A stretch of DNA of 28,733 nt, from the NCBI RefSeq assembly GCF_001949145.1, contig NW_019091585.1:9926-38658 (forward strand), written 5' to 3'. A program made the position numbers and the translations under genes. The first letter of the stretch is position 1. Each line of letters starts with the position of its first letter. The stretch comes from Acanthaster planci. Its lineage: Eukaryota; Echinodermata; Asteroidea; Valvatida; Acanthasteridae. Below, one piece after another: positions 10,780-19,814 of the stretch. The notes under the pieces were generated by a model. It was not told the DNA's origin. It ran no database searches and was given only the letters and a program-made list of their open reading frames with translations.

Positions 10780-10863
10780 CTTTAATGCAGGACCTGATTG
10801 TCATACATTTCCTGACATAGAACACACTTCTGAGAGGAAAGCACTTTTCATGGAGGCTGCCAT
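10780..10863 (-). pseudogene. Decayed copy of PYURF exon 1 (unit 1)
   Basis: Aligns with the start of the functional PYURF exon 1. The initiator region (CATTTTTGTC on the plus strand, preceded by GGCTGC) and the conserved GATTGTCATACATTTCCTG are recognisable. On the minus strand the copy opens M-A-A-S-M, like the functional M-A-A-P-M, but hits a stop after 19 codons. The continuation (RKCMTI) is in a different frame. Similarity fades upstream of 10780, so the TRM112-like core is gone. Non-functional. Confidence 0.65.
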
Positions 10864-11292
10864 TTTTGTCTCCCTTCGGACTAGTTCGTAGTGATTTAAC
10901 AATCGAAACACCAAAACACTATCATCGACTGTCTTTATAGCAAATTTGAAAATGTATTATAGATGATTAAATGATTAAATGATAAATCAAATGTTTACTG
11001 TATTATTTCTCTTTGCCAAAAATCAATAATACAAACTGCACTCACGAGAGAGGGATTTGCACGAGTCAATTCCCTACTAAACATGTAAGAAAAAATGCAG
11101 AAGATCGGCGAGACTAGTGTGCGGTAAGTGGCTCATTTGAACTCGTTTTACTTTCTAAAACCATTTTACATTGCCTTTCAACACGTTTCATGTTTCTGAA
11201 ACGATTCTTTTGTAAGTTCTGTGTTGATGGGAATTAATAATTCGTCTGAACTCCAACATGTTGGAGCTCTATTAGTTCTTGTGTTTTGCCCT
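10864..11292 (+). pseudogene. Decayed copy of the PHKB promoter and exon 1 (unit 1)
   Basis: The region from about 10985 aligns with 24945-25180 and 17190-17440: GCCAAAAATCAATAATA, GGGATTTGCACGAGTCAA, GTGGCTC and CTCGTTTTAC are all in register. The ATG at 11095 opens only a short frame ending in a stop before the GTGGCTC block, and most of the acidic first-exon codons are changed. The donor GT is not preserved. The trailing part (AATTCGTCTGAACTCCAAC, GAGCTCT) matches unit 2 intron sequence near 17400. Confidence 0.65.
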
Positions 11293-11668
11293 ACCTGGTG
11301 TATAAAAGGGGAAAACCCTAAATTAATATATCTCCCCGGCGCAAATTCATCTTTAGAAAATAAATCTTAGAGCTCTGCATACCACCAACTCTATCATCAT
11401 GTTGATCAACTCTGTACGTTCGCAGACTCGACATAGGTCTAATGCATGGCAAGTTGACTGGCCTTCAATGCATGCTGTTATCGGAAATCTTTTAACGCGT
11501 TTTCATGTTGAACAAATTAAAGCTAAATTGTCGAGATATTTCCCTGTCCTCACATCGTTTTTGGTTCCGAAAATCGGTGTTATTAAAGAGAGTCTTCAAA
11601 ACTAAGTCTGGAAACAAGTGTGCACACACATAATCAGGACGTTAGAGTCCTGTTAGAGTAAATAGAGT
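11293..11668. other. Unit 1 to unit 2 linker with no supported gene
   Basis: Includes a GAGCTCTGCATACCACCAACTC stretch (11371-11392) alignable to 17431-17452 in unit 2. The open frame at 11399-11605 (68 codons) has no recognisable feature and is not conserved in the other units. Confidence 0.4.
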
Positions 11669-11738
11669 AACTTGGACGCTATGTATCGCCTTTTATCATT
11701 ATGATACCAAACGGCGATTCGTGGATGGAGTCCAAGTT
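11669..11738. repeat. Imperfect hairpin, about 70 bp
   Basis: AACTTGGAC pairs with GTCCAAGTT at the ends, ATCGCC with GGCGAT inside, and the central TATCATTATGATA is itself palindromic. It could be a small foldback element; no flanking duplication is identified. Confidence 0.45.
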
Positions 11739-11782
11739 GCTCGGAATACATCCGACTTTCATCAATGATACATGTTAAAAGA

Positions 11783-11879
11783 GTTGATCCTCCCTGGGCC
11801 GGGTTATTTTGACCAATCTCACAGCCGGGGGGGGGGTTCCGCCCCTAAAAACTCGCCTGTGCCATGTCCGAGGATCAAC
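11783..11879. repeat. Short inverted repeat enclosing a G-run
   Basis: GTTGATCCTC at the left is exactly complementary to GAGGATCAAC at the right, and the flanking A-rich bases extend the symmetry. A run of ten G lies inside (11827-11836). This may be a miniature inverted-repeat element. The resemblance of GTTGATCCT to the 5-prime end of 18S rRNA is chance. Confidence 0.4.
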
Positions 11880-12499
11880 CTTTTTCTGCAATATCGGAAG
11901 AAATGTCGGGGGGCGCCCCTGCCTTCCAGGCCTGGATTAAGACGAATTATGTTCTAGTGGGACCAGGACCGTGCAAATCGTTTAACATTTAAATATGGTC
12001 AGAGTTTGTACTTACCGACCTTGTGCAGTAGTATATAAGTGGCGATTCGTAGTGTCCGATTTACTCAAATGAGACGTAGTCTAGAGGCTCTTTATAAAGT
12101 TTGTCAAAATGTCTTAACATTCCTTCCCCTGTAATAGGCAAGCACATAGGCGGAGTTCCTATTGAAATCCTAAAGCTTTGAGGTGGGGGACCCCCACCGA
12201 AGCATGTTGGAGATGGTCATTTCGATGCTTCCTAAGAGGGAGGGCTCGGTCACTTTAAATGGGTCGGATTTGGGCTACTGTGGCTAGTCATCTGGGCAGG
12301 TGGCAACAGGGAAAGTCAGAAATGTGGTCATCGCAGAAAACGTAAACGCAAATTGTGTTTCCAATTTCGTTGGACCAAAGGATTCATGACTCCAACCCAG
12401 ATCCATCTGAATAAATATAGGGACGTGGTTTAAAATTGTGAATTTGACTAATCACATCGATGAAATACATATATACACCACTCGCCATTTCACATTGGA
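11880..12499. other. Unit 1 right end: fragment of PHKB intron 1 and flank
   Basis: The part 12350-12465 aligns with 25335-25460 in intron 1 of the functional PHKB gene. Shared strings include CAAAGGATT, ATGACTCCAA, CATCTGAATA and TTGTGAATTTG. This shows that the duplicated unit extends well into intron 1 and that the unit 1/unit 2 join lies just before the next GPCR. The remaining bases show nothing recognisable. Confidence 0.6.
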
Positions 12500-12947
12500 A
12501 TGGAGCCATCTCAACATCAACTCTGTTCTGACGCTCATTAAAACAACTGTAACAAGCGACTTTTAAGCCCGGTCAGAACTTCTTGTATTTCAACCCATAG
12601 ATAAGATTCTGTGGGTTTTCCTTCCGCCTCTAAAACTGAACACTTCTTCATTGTCTTCTGCATTATCACTTCAGGGTTTATAATAGAATATAAGGTGATA
12701 TAGAAATTTGCAGATGTATCCAACAAGTTCATAGCCCTTCACATGGGCAGTGCAGTCTGATCTTTTGCATCCGAACATAAGTTATAAATCACAATGCTGG
12801 TGTCCAAAAGATGATAAGAGCTCCTAAGACAACTAGCAGCATGTTGACCAGACGCTGTCTAGCAATCACAAGATCGTAGGCTGCTGCCCTTACATACTGC
12901 AGGTTAAGCGCTTTGGCTTGTCTTTTGAGAGTGACTTGCATCTTGTT

Positions 12948-14234
12948 ATGGAATTCCATATCTGCCGTCGCCCGTCGTGCGTCGTCCATCGTGAGTTGTC
13001 CGTCGTGTGTCGCCCGTCGTGCGTCGCGCGTCGTCCGTGTTTTTTCTTTTTTGGTCACGATTGCGCAGTGGTATTTTTAACTTTGACCCTTGATCGTTTC
13101 ACATGTACATGTCCTTGTTCGATCGATCCATCGTGCCTGACTCTCATTTTAGCAATAGAACTAGAAGATTGTATTCGTTTTTGCAGTTGCTNNNNNNNNN
13201 NNNNNNNNNNNNNNNNNNNNNNNNNNNNNNNNNNNNNNNNNNNNNNNNNNNNNNNNNNNNNNNNNNNNNNNNNNNNNNNNNNNNNNNNNNNNNNNNNNNN
13301 NNNNNNNNNNNNNNNNNNNNNNNNNNNNNNNNNNNNNNNNNNNNNNNNNNNNNNNNNNNNNNNNTAATAGATCGTTTACAATGTTTGATTCCTTAATAGT
13401 TTTCATAAGAGACGAACTGATTCAGCATTATTTTCAGGGCTGGTATACCTATGGTAAAATCTGCTGAATACTCCAAATTAGACATGACTTGAGTTGCTGG
13501 TAGGCTCACAGAAGTCTTTTAAACAATAACGTTACTTGTTAGCACCATAAATAATGCTGATATGCTGGACAACCATTCCCATTGGTCTATCCACCATAGC
13601 ATACACCACCACCCCAAAAAAAACCCAAAACGTCACATTTTATGAAACTGAAACCAAGTGGTAATTGCCCCCTAACAAAACATTTAATAAACAGTTTGCT
13701 ATCCACAGCACTGTCTAGTATTTCTGTATTCCAAGGTGAAATTGAGAGGATAAAATGGAATATCTGTATCGGTTGGCGGATTTCTTTCTAGAATTTGATG
13801 AAAACAAGTCGGCGAATTGTTACAGTATGCAAATTAGAATTAGACTGTGGATAAGTTGGCCTGATTTGTTTTGCTGAAAATGTTTTTCCCCAAAAAACAC
13901 TTGGTTGAATTCTCAGAAAGGTGATACATTCTTGTCAAGGGGCTGGGGTAGTCTTGCATTATTGGCATTAATTATGGGACTGGTATTGCAGGTGGGATTT
14001 GTACTTGCCTTATTGGGAAAAGATCATTAGAAGTGAATGGAATCATCACATTGTCATTTGTTAAACCCCGACTTTTGCAAGTCCTATGCAACCAATTTGA
14101 TGGGCGATGCACGACAGGTGACGCACGACGGGTGACGGAAAATGGCATGTTTGGAACTCGTAAACGGCAGAATTGGGACACAACAAAAAGTAAAATGCGA
14201 CAGACGACGGGCGACGGCAGACATGGAATTCCAT
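12948..14234. mobile_element. Nonautonomous TIR DNA element inserted in GPCR pseudogene
   Basis: The left end ATGGAATTCCATATCTGCCG and the reverse complement of the right end ATGGAATTCCATGTCTGCCG match at 19 of 20 positions. The match continues through GTCGCCCGTCGT, giving inverted repeats of over 30 bp. The host sequence ATCTTGTA, intact in both other GPCR copies, appears on both sides (12940-12947 as ATCTTGTT, 14235-14242 as ATCTTGTA). This is an 8-bp target duplication with one later change, as made by hAT and P superfamily transposases. Both subterminal zones are packed with GTCG/CGTCC motifs. The termini are unusual in being a perfect 12-bp palindrome. No transposase is visible, though 173 bp are unsequenced. 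It inserted after the GPCR duplication. Confidence 0.85.
13192..13364. other. Assembly gap (173 N)
   Basis: A run of unknown bases inside the TIR element. Any open frame drawn across it is meaningless. Confidence 1.
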
Positions 14235-14694
14235 ATCTTGTAATAGGCCACACTCATCACTGTTATGGGCAGTGCGTAGCCAAAAAGGGTAGAGAACACT
14301 TGTACAGGTGGAAGTATTTTGCTTTGGTAATGGTTCGTTGTGCACGTTTTCTGGGAACATCGCTCGACTCATTGGCGAAGAGAAAAGGCAAGGCAGAAAT
14401 AAAAGACATCACATTAAAGCAGTAAGCATTTTCATCTTTATTGCTGTAAGTTTCCTTGCATAGTGCAATGGATGAAGTATTGCAACATATTTCTCAACCG
14501 TGACTAGACAGAGATTGTAAGCTGGCGCGTTGGACAAAGCCCATGAAAAGAACCTTGATGCAAAAGAAAAATTGACAAAAAAGTTGGTTTCGAGCTGAGC
14601 TTGCTGGTACGTGCACAACCATAGAATATGCCGAGGAACGCGTTAAATTGAAGAAAAAAATTCCCGCACTCAGAAGCATAATGTAGCATTATCT

Positions 14695-14885
14695 GTACTA
14701 TGCATAAGCACAGGATGTCAAAAAGATGCCGATGGTAGGCATTTGCTTGACAGAGAGGCGCAGGTAATTAGAAACATATCAGACCATCACTTAGCAAGAG
14801 AACGGCCTTCTTCATTTGACAAATTGCTAATTTATCCTGCCCGTGGTGGGGGTGTGGCTTGCAACAGGTAATTGTCATACTAAAA
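14695..14885 (-). promoter_or_regulatory. Conserved upstream region of GPCR copy 2
   Basis: Aligns with 8838-9035 and 20017-20240, sharing the GACAGAGAGGCGCAGGTAAT string with copy 1 and GTGGCTTGCAAC with both. Here it directly abuts the TM2 remnant, so the deletion that removed the receptor start and TM1 joined this block to the coding remnant. Original promoter or UTR role is inferred; it now has no gene to drive. Confidence 0.5.
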
Positions 14886-15259
14886 ATAAAGGATTTCTTG
14901 TTCAAAGGGTGATGTGACGTTTTTTCCAACAAGCCCATGTTTTACTCTAGTTTGGGCAAACTCCACCTGTGTGGAAATTCACCTGACCTGCCCTTAAAGT
15001 ATCTGCCTTGGCTCATGAGTTTGATAAGCAACCTTAGATTCAGGGGTTAGGGGTCGTTTTGGCGGGAATATTCGACCGATCGGTAACTGATTTAGTGACG
15101 CAGTCGACTGGCACAAAATAAACTTGCACCAGTCGCGCGATGCCTTACACAATGCACAACTATACACGTACATACAAATTAATAAGAATGATGTCTCCTT
15201 TCTACCTAACTGAACTTGTATAAGCCATTTTGTTAGAGTAGTATCCCAACTTCTTGTAA
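14886..15259. other. Unit 2 spacer with no supported gene
   Basis: An open frame of about 105 codons on the minus strand (14994-15311) has no domain and spans into the noncoding block shared with unit 1, where the frame is not conserved. I regard it as spurious. Confidence 0.45.
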
Positions 15260-15720
15260 ACACTCGACAGTCGGTTGTTCTATTCAGCAATGACATCATA
15301 ATAAATATCAATGGAATTAACTGTGCAGGACTTGTATTAGCACGAAAAGTTTAATGAAAGTTGCACATCTATCCAAAGCTCAATTGATGAAGTCAAATGC
15401 TAAGTCGGTTGCAAGCTACAAGATTTGAAGCTATCACTGTATACAAAGGAAGGCACACCGCACGCGCTGTCTGTGTGTGATATAACTTGATGTTCAGTTT
15501 GGAATGTTAACTCAGTCGTTATTAACACTTGGTGTACACCTGCAGCCTGCCAGCGATAGTGGTGTGAATGTTTCATATACGTGTAATGGCTTCCTTGTGT
15601 TAATAACATTGGTTTCTTGGTACATTGTCAAAAACTTCCTCGAGTCTTCCTATTGGTAAAAAGTAGTTCCTACAGCCAAACCACTACCACTTGCATCAAT
15701 CTCAATCCACTCACTGCAAT
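15260..15720. repeat. Duplicated noncoding block, unit 2 copy
   Basis: Counterpart of 9211-9356 joined to 9913-10260 without the intervening 555 bp. It establishes that units 1 and 2 are paralogous over this stretch. No coding potential is shared. Confidence 0.75.
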
Positions 15721-16863
15721 GCTGTATCGTACTCTATCTCAGGGAACACTAGGTCTGCCATTGTACCTGTAACGGGGGGAAATGGCACACTATGGGAACT
15801 TGTAAAACCACAAACCTAACTAAACCAAGGATCTTTGAAAGAATGGTCGCAAGAAAGTGAATTGATAGGGACTCAGACACCAATATTTGACTTCAAGAAC
15901 GGGACACAAAAGAATTTATTATAATGAAAAAGTATTGAAAAAAATATGCAAAAATCAAAAGGACTAAAGGACTAAAAAGACAACACCAAAAGACTAAAAA
16001 CACTTTAAAAGGACAAAAACCAAAACCAATACAGTGTGTGTCAAAATAGATCTAATGAGGAGAGTTTGGCTTTCGATCACTGACTCATGATAGAAACAGA
16101 CTGAAACCTGAGGCAAGCAAAAACGCACATTCCATTGAGGAGAAACAAATGAACAGTGAAAGCGGCTCTGCTGGTTTGCTCTTCAAACTAAGTGGTCAGA
16201 TCAGGGGGGGTTCAGTTATGTGGGTAGAAGTAATGGACAGTAAATAAACGGGGGGGGGACACTAACAAAAAAATACAGGGGAACTCCAAACAAAAACTGT
16301 ATTAAGAGGGGATCTTGTACTCCTATGAAAAGACGTTTACAAAAACTATAACGAATTTCTAAATCTGCCACATACACATGCTGAAGAGACATGAATTTGG
16401 GACTGAGGAAATTTCCAATTATGTTTTGGAAAAGGTTGCATCACTTGACACCCTGCGCCCAATGAGACTGGTCTTAAAATAGTATAAGTGTTTCCCAAGT
16501 AAATAGTTCATTATTTTCAGTGCTAAATTTGACTTTTTGGGACATCTTATCATCACTTATTGATAATAAACAGCTGCAAGGGAAAATGAGTAATGTCAGT
16601 AAAGAGAACTCAAATGTGCCTGACAAAACCTCCTTATCATAGGCCTGTACAAAAAAAACTCCGGTTTTTGTACAAAACCGCTCAAGTGGAGGCAGTATGC
16701 AACTTTCTTTCCTTATATAAAGGATGGACTGATAGCGCAACAAGATCGCTCAATCACACATATTCTCAGCTATTCCTACTGTTTCAATAATGTACTAACG
16801 TTACTTGCCAGTCTTGGCCTGCTTTTAAAACCCAATGTGAATGTTTCCGTTCGTAAGGCTTGC
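15721..16863. repeat. Duplicated PYURF intron sequence (unit 2)
   Basis: Alignable in patches to 23881-24593, the intron of functional PYURF. ACTAGGTCTGCCATTGTA matches ACTAGATCTGTCACTGTA. A block with GTTTTGGAAA, ATCACTTGACACCCT and CATGAGACT-type strings near 16421-16560 matches 23995-24136. PYURF exon 2 has no counterpart in unit 2, so the duplicated segment begins inside the intron. The stretch 15950-16020 is A-rich with repeated AAAGGACTAAA-type motifs. Confidence 0.65.
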
Positions 16864-17052
16864 CGTGACTCTTAGAAAAAGGGCAAACCACAGCATCTAA
16901 AATTGTTGGATCGAACTTTTCTGGACTGCAATTACTGGAGAGGTAGGAACATCTAATATCATTACACTCTTTGCTGCAAAACTTGATTGTCATACATTTA
17001 TGACAAGGAACGAGGATCTGCGAGAAATCAAATTTATCATAGGCGCCACCAC
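16864..17052 (-). pseudogene. PYURF exon 1 pseudogene (unit 2)
   Basis: Clear copy of functional exon 1 (24594-24787). The minus strand still reads SRRS near the start and FDPTILDAVVCP further on, where the functional copy has FDPSILDAVVCP. Lesions are: the initiator ATG is now GTG; a one-base deletion shifts the frame at the codons matching residues 17-18 and leads to a stop; and the GT donor is replaced by GC (GCAAG on the minus strand). With no exon 2 in the unit, it cannot make the protein. One shifted frame mimics a zinc-finger pattern by chance. Confidence 0.85.
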
Positions 17053-17064
17053 TCTCTTTCAAAC

Positions 17065-17085
17065 TTTGATAATAAAATTATCAAA
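17065..17085. repeat. 9-bp-arm hairpin in the duplicated divergent promoter
   Basis: TTTGATAAT and ATTATCAAA are perfectly complementary around a 3-nt loop. The position corresponds to the palindrome ATTCGATAATCGAAT (24818-24832) in the functional promoter. Both contain GATAA/TTATC. Confidence 0.6.
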
Positions 17086-17270
17086 ATCTATCTTCATAGT
17101 TACTTACAAAATGTGAAAGTAAATCATAATTCATAGCAATGGAGGAAGGACAGTTTAATTTCTTAATTGTGAAAATACTGTTTCAAAATGCCTAACATCA
17201 ATAATTAGAACTGGATCTCACAGGAGAGGGGTTTGCACAAGTCAACTATTCCCAACCAGACTTGTCAAAG

Positions 17271-17334
17271 ATGGCAGGAGAACAGATGACGAGGACTACG
17301 TGGACTAAGGGGCTCCTTTGGGGTTCGTATATAG
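17271..17334 (+). pseudogene. PHKB exon 1 pseudogene (unit 2)
   Basis: Copy of functional exon 1 (25040-25109): the start ATGGCAGG, the GACGAGGACTACGTG core and a GT donor at the right place are kept. Compared with the functional exon, one base is lost shortly after the start (GAAACAG to GAACAG), shifting the frame. Downstream of that, in the realigned frame, the CAA codon after the GTG codon has become TAA. The leader upstream also aligns (CCCAACCAGACTTGTCAAAG). No functional product is expected. Confidence 0.85.
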
Positions 17335-17525
17335 GTAAACCTTGCCTTTCGATGTGCTCAACGTTTCAAAAACGATTCCGCTGTGAGTGTGTCAATGGGA
17401 ATTTATAATTCGTCTAACTCCAACATGTTAGAGCTCTGCACACAACCAACTCAACCGACACGCGTTATCGTCCGTGGAGATGAAATTTCCCTCTGCATTT
17501 TCTGCATAATGCAGAAATACTGAAC

Positions 17526-17566
17526 ATTAAAATACAATACAATACGATACGATACAATACAATATA
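17526..17566. repeat. Pentanucleotide microsatellite (ATACA)n
   Basis: About eight consecutive 5-bp units of AATAC/GATAC type (ATACAATACAATACGATACG, then ATACAATACAATA). It lies in the decayed PHKB intron 1 copy and has no counterpart at the equivalent place in the functional intron. Confidence 0.85.
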
Positions 17567-17589
17567 TAAAAATTCCTTAGCCTCGCAAG

Positions 17590-17953
17590 AATCATAATCT
17601 TTTGCCTGCTAATTTGTTCCCTGCAGTTTCTATAGTAAGGTAGTGCAAGATAAAATCTATATCCAAAATTGTTCCGTGGGTATAGAGATTTGGGAACATG
17701 ACTGCAATGGTTTTTTCCATATTCGAAAGAATTTTGACTGTTAAATTGATATGAAAAACTTAATTGATAACTGTTTCCAAAGTTAAAACTGCTAAAAACA
17801 ATTAAGTTGTTTTATCATTGTATATACATTTAAAAGTGTACGTCAGATTGTTACAAAACCCTTTGGTTAATGCGAAAAAAAAATGATCGTTGGTTTTTTC
17901 GTCCGAGAGACACTTGATACCACATTTCTTTCCACAGCTTCTCATCAGTCAAG
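17590..17953 (+). repeat. Duplicated 3-prime end of PHKB intron 1 (unit 2)
   Basis: Aligns with about 25780-26065 in the functional gene. GGTAGTGCAAGA and ATATC-AAAATTGT strings come first, then a block with TTTTGAC/CATGACT-type similarity and AAGTT-AAAACT-CTAAAAACAATAAGTT. The polypyrimidine tract before the acceptor is interrupted, so the splice site is no longer clean. Confidence 0.7.
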
Positions 17954-18043
17954 TCAAAGCTGTTGCAACATCAGAATCCTTCAATCAGCTTTTTTTCCAG
18001 CTACCAGCCAAGAAATGCCAAGTAGCTCAAGTGAGAGACAAGA
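17954..18043 (+). pseudogene. Truncated PHKB exon 2 pseudogene (unit 2)
   Basis: Matches the first about 90 bp of functional exon 2 (26066-26210). AGCTGTTGCAACATCAGA is essentially unchanged, and TTTCCAGCT and AGAGACA follow in register. In-frame stops have arisen after the CCAAG block. The last third of the exon, encoding the [14 protein letters not shown] part, is unrecognisable, so the duplication endpoint probably lies inside the exon or just beyond. Confidence 0.85.
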
Positions 18044-18598
18044 TGTTAAGAGGACGATGGAAATGAACCGTTAATGAAAATATATTACATGGCAATCGCA
18101 CAGGCGTTTGCGTTGTAATTCATAATCTAACATTAATGGTACAATGATCAGAAAGTGCAACAGCTTGAGCAACAGGTCAAAAATGGAATACTTATCAAAT
18201 AGGTTGAATAAAAGGCCAAGACAAAAAATATTCATACGCATGTGTATAGTTTGAGGATAGTTTAGCTGCCAGAGTTGTTGGACATTGATAAACTAGTTCC
18301 CGAGGCGAAGCCCGCACGGGTACAGTTAACAAGAAAATGGTGACCGAAACTGTTGATGAAATATATGACCACCAAGGATACGGCTATTGCTCGGGAGGTA
18401 CGGGAGAATTGCATTGGTGGAAACACACAATTCTACAACCTAGAACTTTAACAAACCAAAAGCTACTGAAAGAATATTTCGCTAAATTTTGAGATTCCAA
18501 ATTATGCAACTTTGGAAAAAGAGCGATCAAAATTTCCTCGTAGTTGCAGTGATGTCTCTTAATGTTGGTGTCGTTCCCAACCAGGAAATGTCTTCTTC
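18044..18598. other. Unit 2 to unit 3 linker with no supported gene
   Basis: AT-rich, with short frames only. It lies between the PHKB exon 2 remnant and the tandem repeat that precedes the third GPCR, so the unit boundary is within it. No transposon ends were recognised at the junction. Confidence 0.45.
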
Positions 18599-18687
18599 AA
18601 TAATTCAAAAAAATGTGCATTTCAGACCAACTCAGCAGTGTTCAATAATTCAACAAATGTGTATTTCAGACCAACTCAGCAGTGTCA
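18599..18687. repeat. Tandem repeat, about 45 bp x 2, related to 6874-7056
   Basis: Two copies of a unit starting AATAATTCAA and containing ATTTCAGACCAACTCAGCAG. The shared core GTGCATTTCAGACCAAC links it to the 61-bp repeat left of the first GPCR. It therefore marks equivalent positions beyond the receptor 3-prime ends. Confidence 0.85.
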
Positions 18688-18792
18688 TTTATAACATGAA
18701 ATGAATCTCGATTCCCTCTGACATTTATAAGCGTCTGTTCCTTCCAAGGAGCTCGGTAAATCAGATCAATGAAATATACACCATTTGTCGTC

Positions 18793-19814
18793 TCATTGTG
18801 GAGCCATCTGGATGTCAACTCTGTTCTGATTATTGTGCTCACTAAAACAACTGCAACAAGCCACTTTCAACCCTCGTCGTAATTTCTTGTATTTAAACCC
18901 ATAGATAACAGGATTAATAACAGAATTTATGTGATACAGAAATGTGCAGATGTTCTTTACAAGTTTATAGCCCTTTGAAGTACATAGGGAAAAGGCAGTC
19001 TGATCTTTTCCATCAGGACATAAGTTGTAAACCACATACCCTGGTGTCCAAAGGATTATTAGAGCTCCTAAGACAATTATCAGCACGTTGACAAGGCGCT
19101 GTCTAGCAATCACAAGATCGTAGGCTGCTGCTTTTGCATGTTGCAGGTTCAGAGCTTTTGCCTGTCTCTTTAGAGTGACTTGCATCTTGTAGTAGGCCAC
19201 ACTCATCATTATTATGGGCAGTGCGTAGCCCAAAAGGGTAGAGAACAGTTGCGCAGGTGGAAATATTTTGCTTTGGAGATGGTTTGCTGTGCACGCCTTC
19301 TCGGGTGCGTCACTTGGCTCGTTGACGAAGAGAAAGGCAGGGCACAGGTAAGTGAAATCACCCAGATCAAAGCAGTCAGGACTTTCATCCGTGTTGCTGT
19401 AATTTTCCTTGCATAGTGCAATGGATGAAGTATTGCAACGTATTTCTCAAGTGTGATGAGACAAAGATTGTAAGCTGACGCGTTGGACACAACCCAGGAA
19501 ATAAACCTGGATGCTAAAAGTCGACAGAAAAGTTGTTTTCCAGTTAAGCTCGTCGGTACGAGTGCAATCAATGAACATGCTGAAGAGGCAGTTAAATGAA
19601 AGAAAATGATTTCAACACCCAGAAGCACATCGGCCACGGCCAAATTTACCAGCAGGTAGTTGGTCATGGTATGTAGGAATTTGACACGCAGAATGACGAA
19701 GCATACCAAGAGGTTTCCCAAGACACCAACAAGTGCCAATGCTACCATGATCTGACAGCCCCATTTGCCTTCAGTTGGCTGCTCACTGTCATCGAATTGC
19801 GGAGTAGAATTCAT
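18793..19814 (-). pseudogene. Class A GPCR, third copy, with one 1-base frameshift
   Basis: Paralogue of 7620-8642, aligned from the M-N-S-T start at 19814 to the stop at 18793. It has the same landmarks: GN in TM1, LAVAD, the EKY variant of D/ERY, WTP in TM6, NPVIY and the CCSC tail. The only disabling change I see is loss of one T in a T run (plus-strand A run at 19333-19335, where copy 1 has one more base). This shifts the frame at the end of TM4, about residue 161. The remainder is open in the other frame to the natural stop. It may be a recent pseudogene, a polymorphic allele or a sequencing error in a homopolymer; conservation of the second half favours recent inactivation or error. Confidence 0.88.

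Larger units (their letters stand above)
12500..14680 (-). pseudogene. Class A GPCR pseudogene (unit 2), multiply disrupted
   Basis: Fragments of the same receptor as 7620-8642 appear in order on the minus strand. TM2 end to TM4 lies at 14409-14680, with EKYVAILHPLHYAR in one frame and frameshifts around it. TM5 is at 14240-14300 (GYALPITVMSVAYYK). The third intracellular loop and TM6 are at 12790-12945 (RQAKALNL, IFWTP), and the tail is at 12500-12735. Lesions are: loss of the start, TM1 and most of TM2; several frameshifts; a 1.29-kb DNA element inserted at codons for residues 209-211; an extra segment of about 63 bp in the NPxxY region (about 12606-12668); and premature stops after TM6. 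It cannot encode a receptor. Confidence 0.9.

Noticed and set aside
11781-11795. GTTGATCCT resembling the 5-prime end of 18S rRNA
   Set aside because: Only nine bases agree; the following sequence is not rRNA and the motif is one arm of a short inverted repeat.
16784-17062. A minus-strand frame with CHKCMTIKFCSKEC resembling a MYND zinc finger
   Set aside because: It is a frameshifted reading of the PYURF exon 1 pseudogene. The functional copy reads RKCMTVKCCKER at this place and the real homology resumes at FDP-ILDAVVCP, so the Cys pattern is chance.
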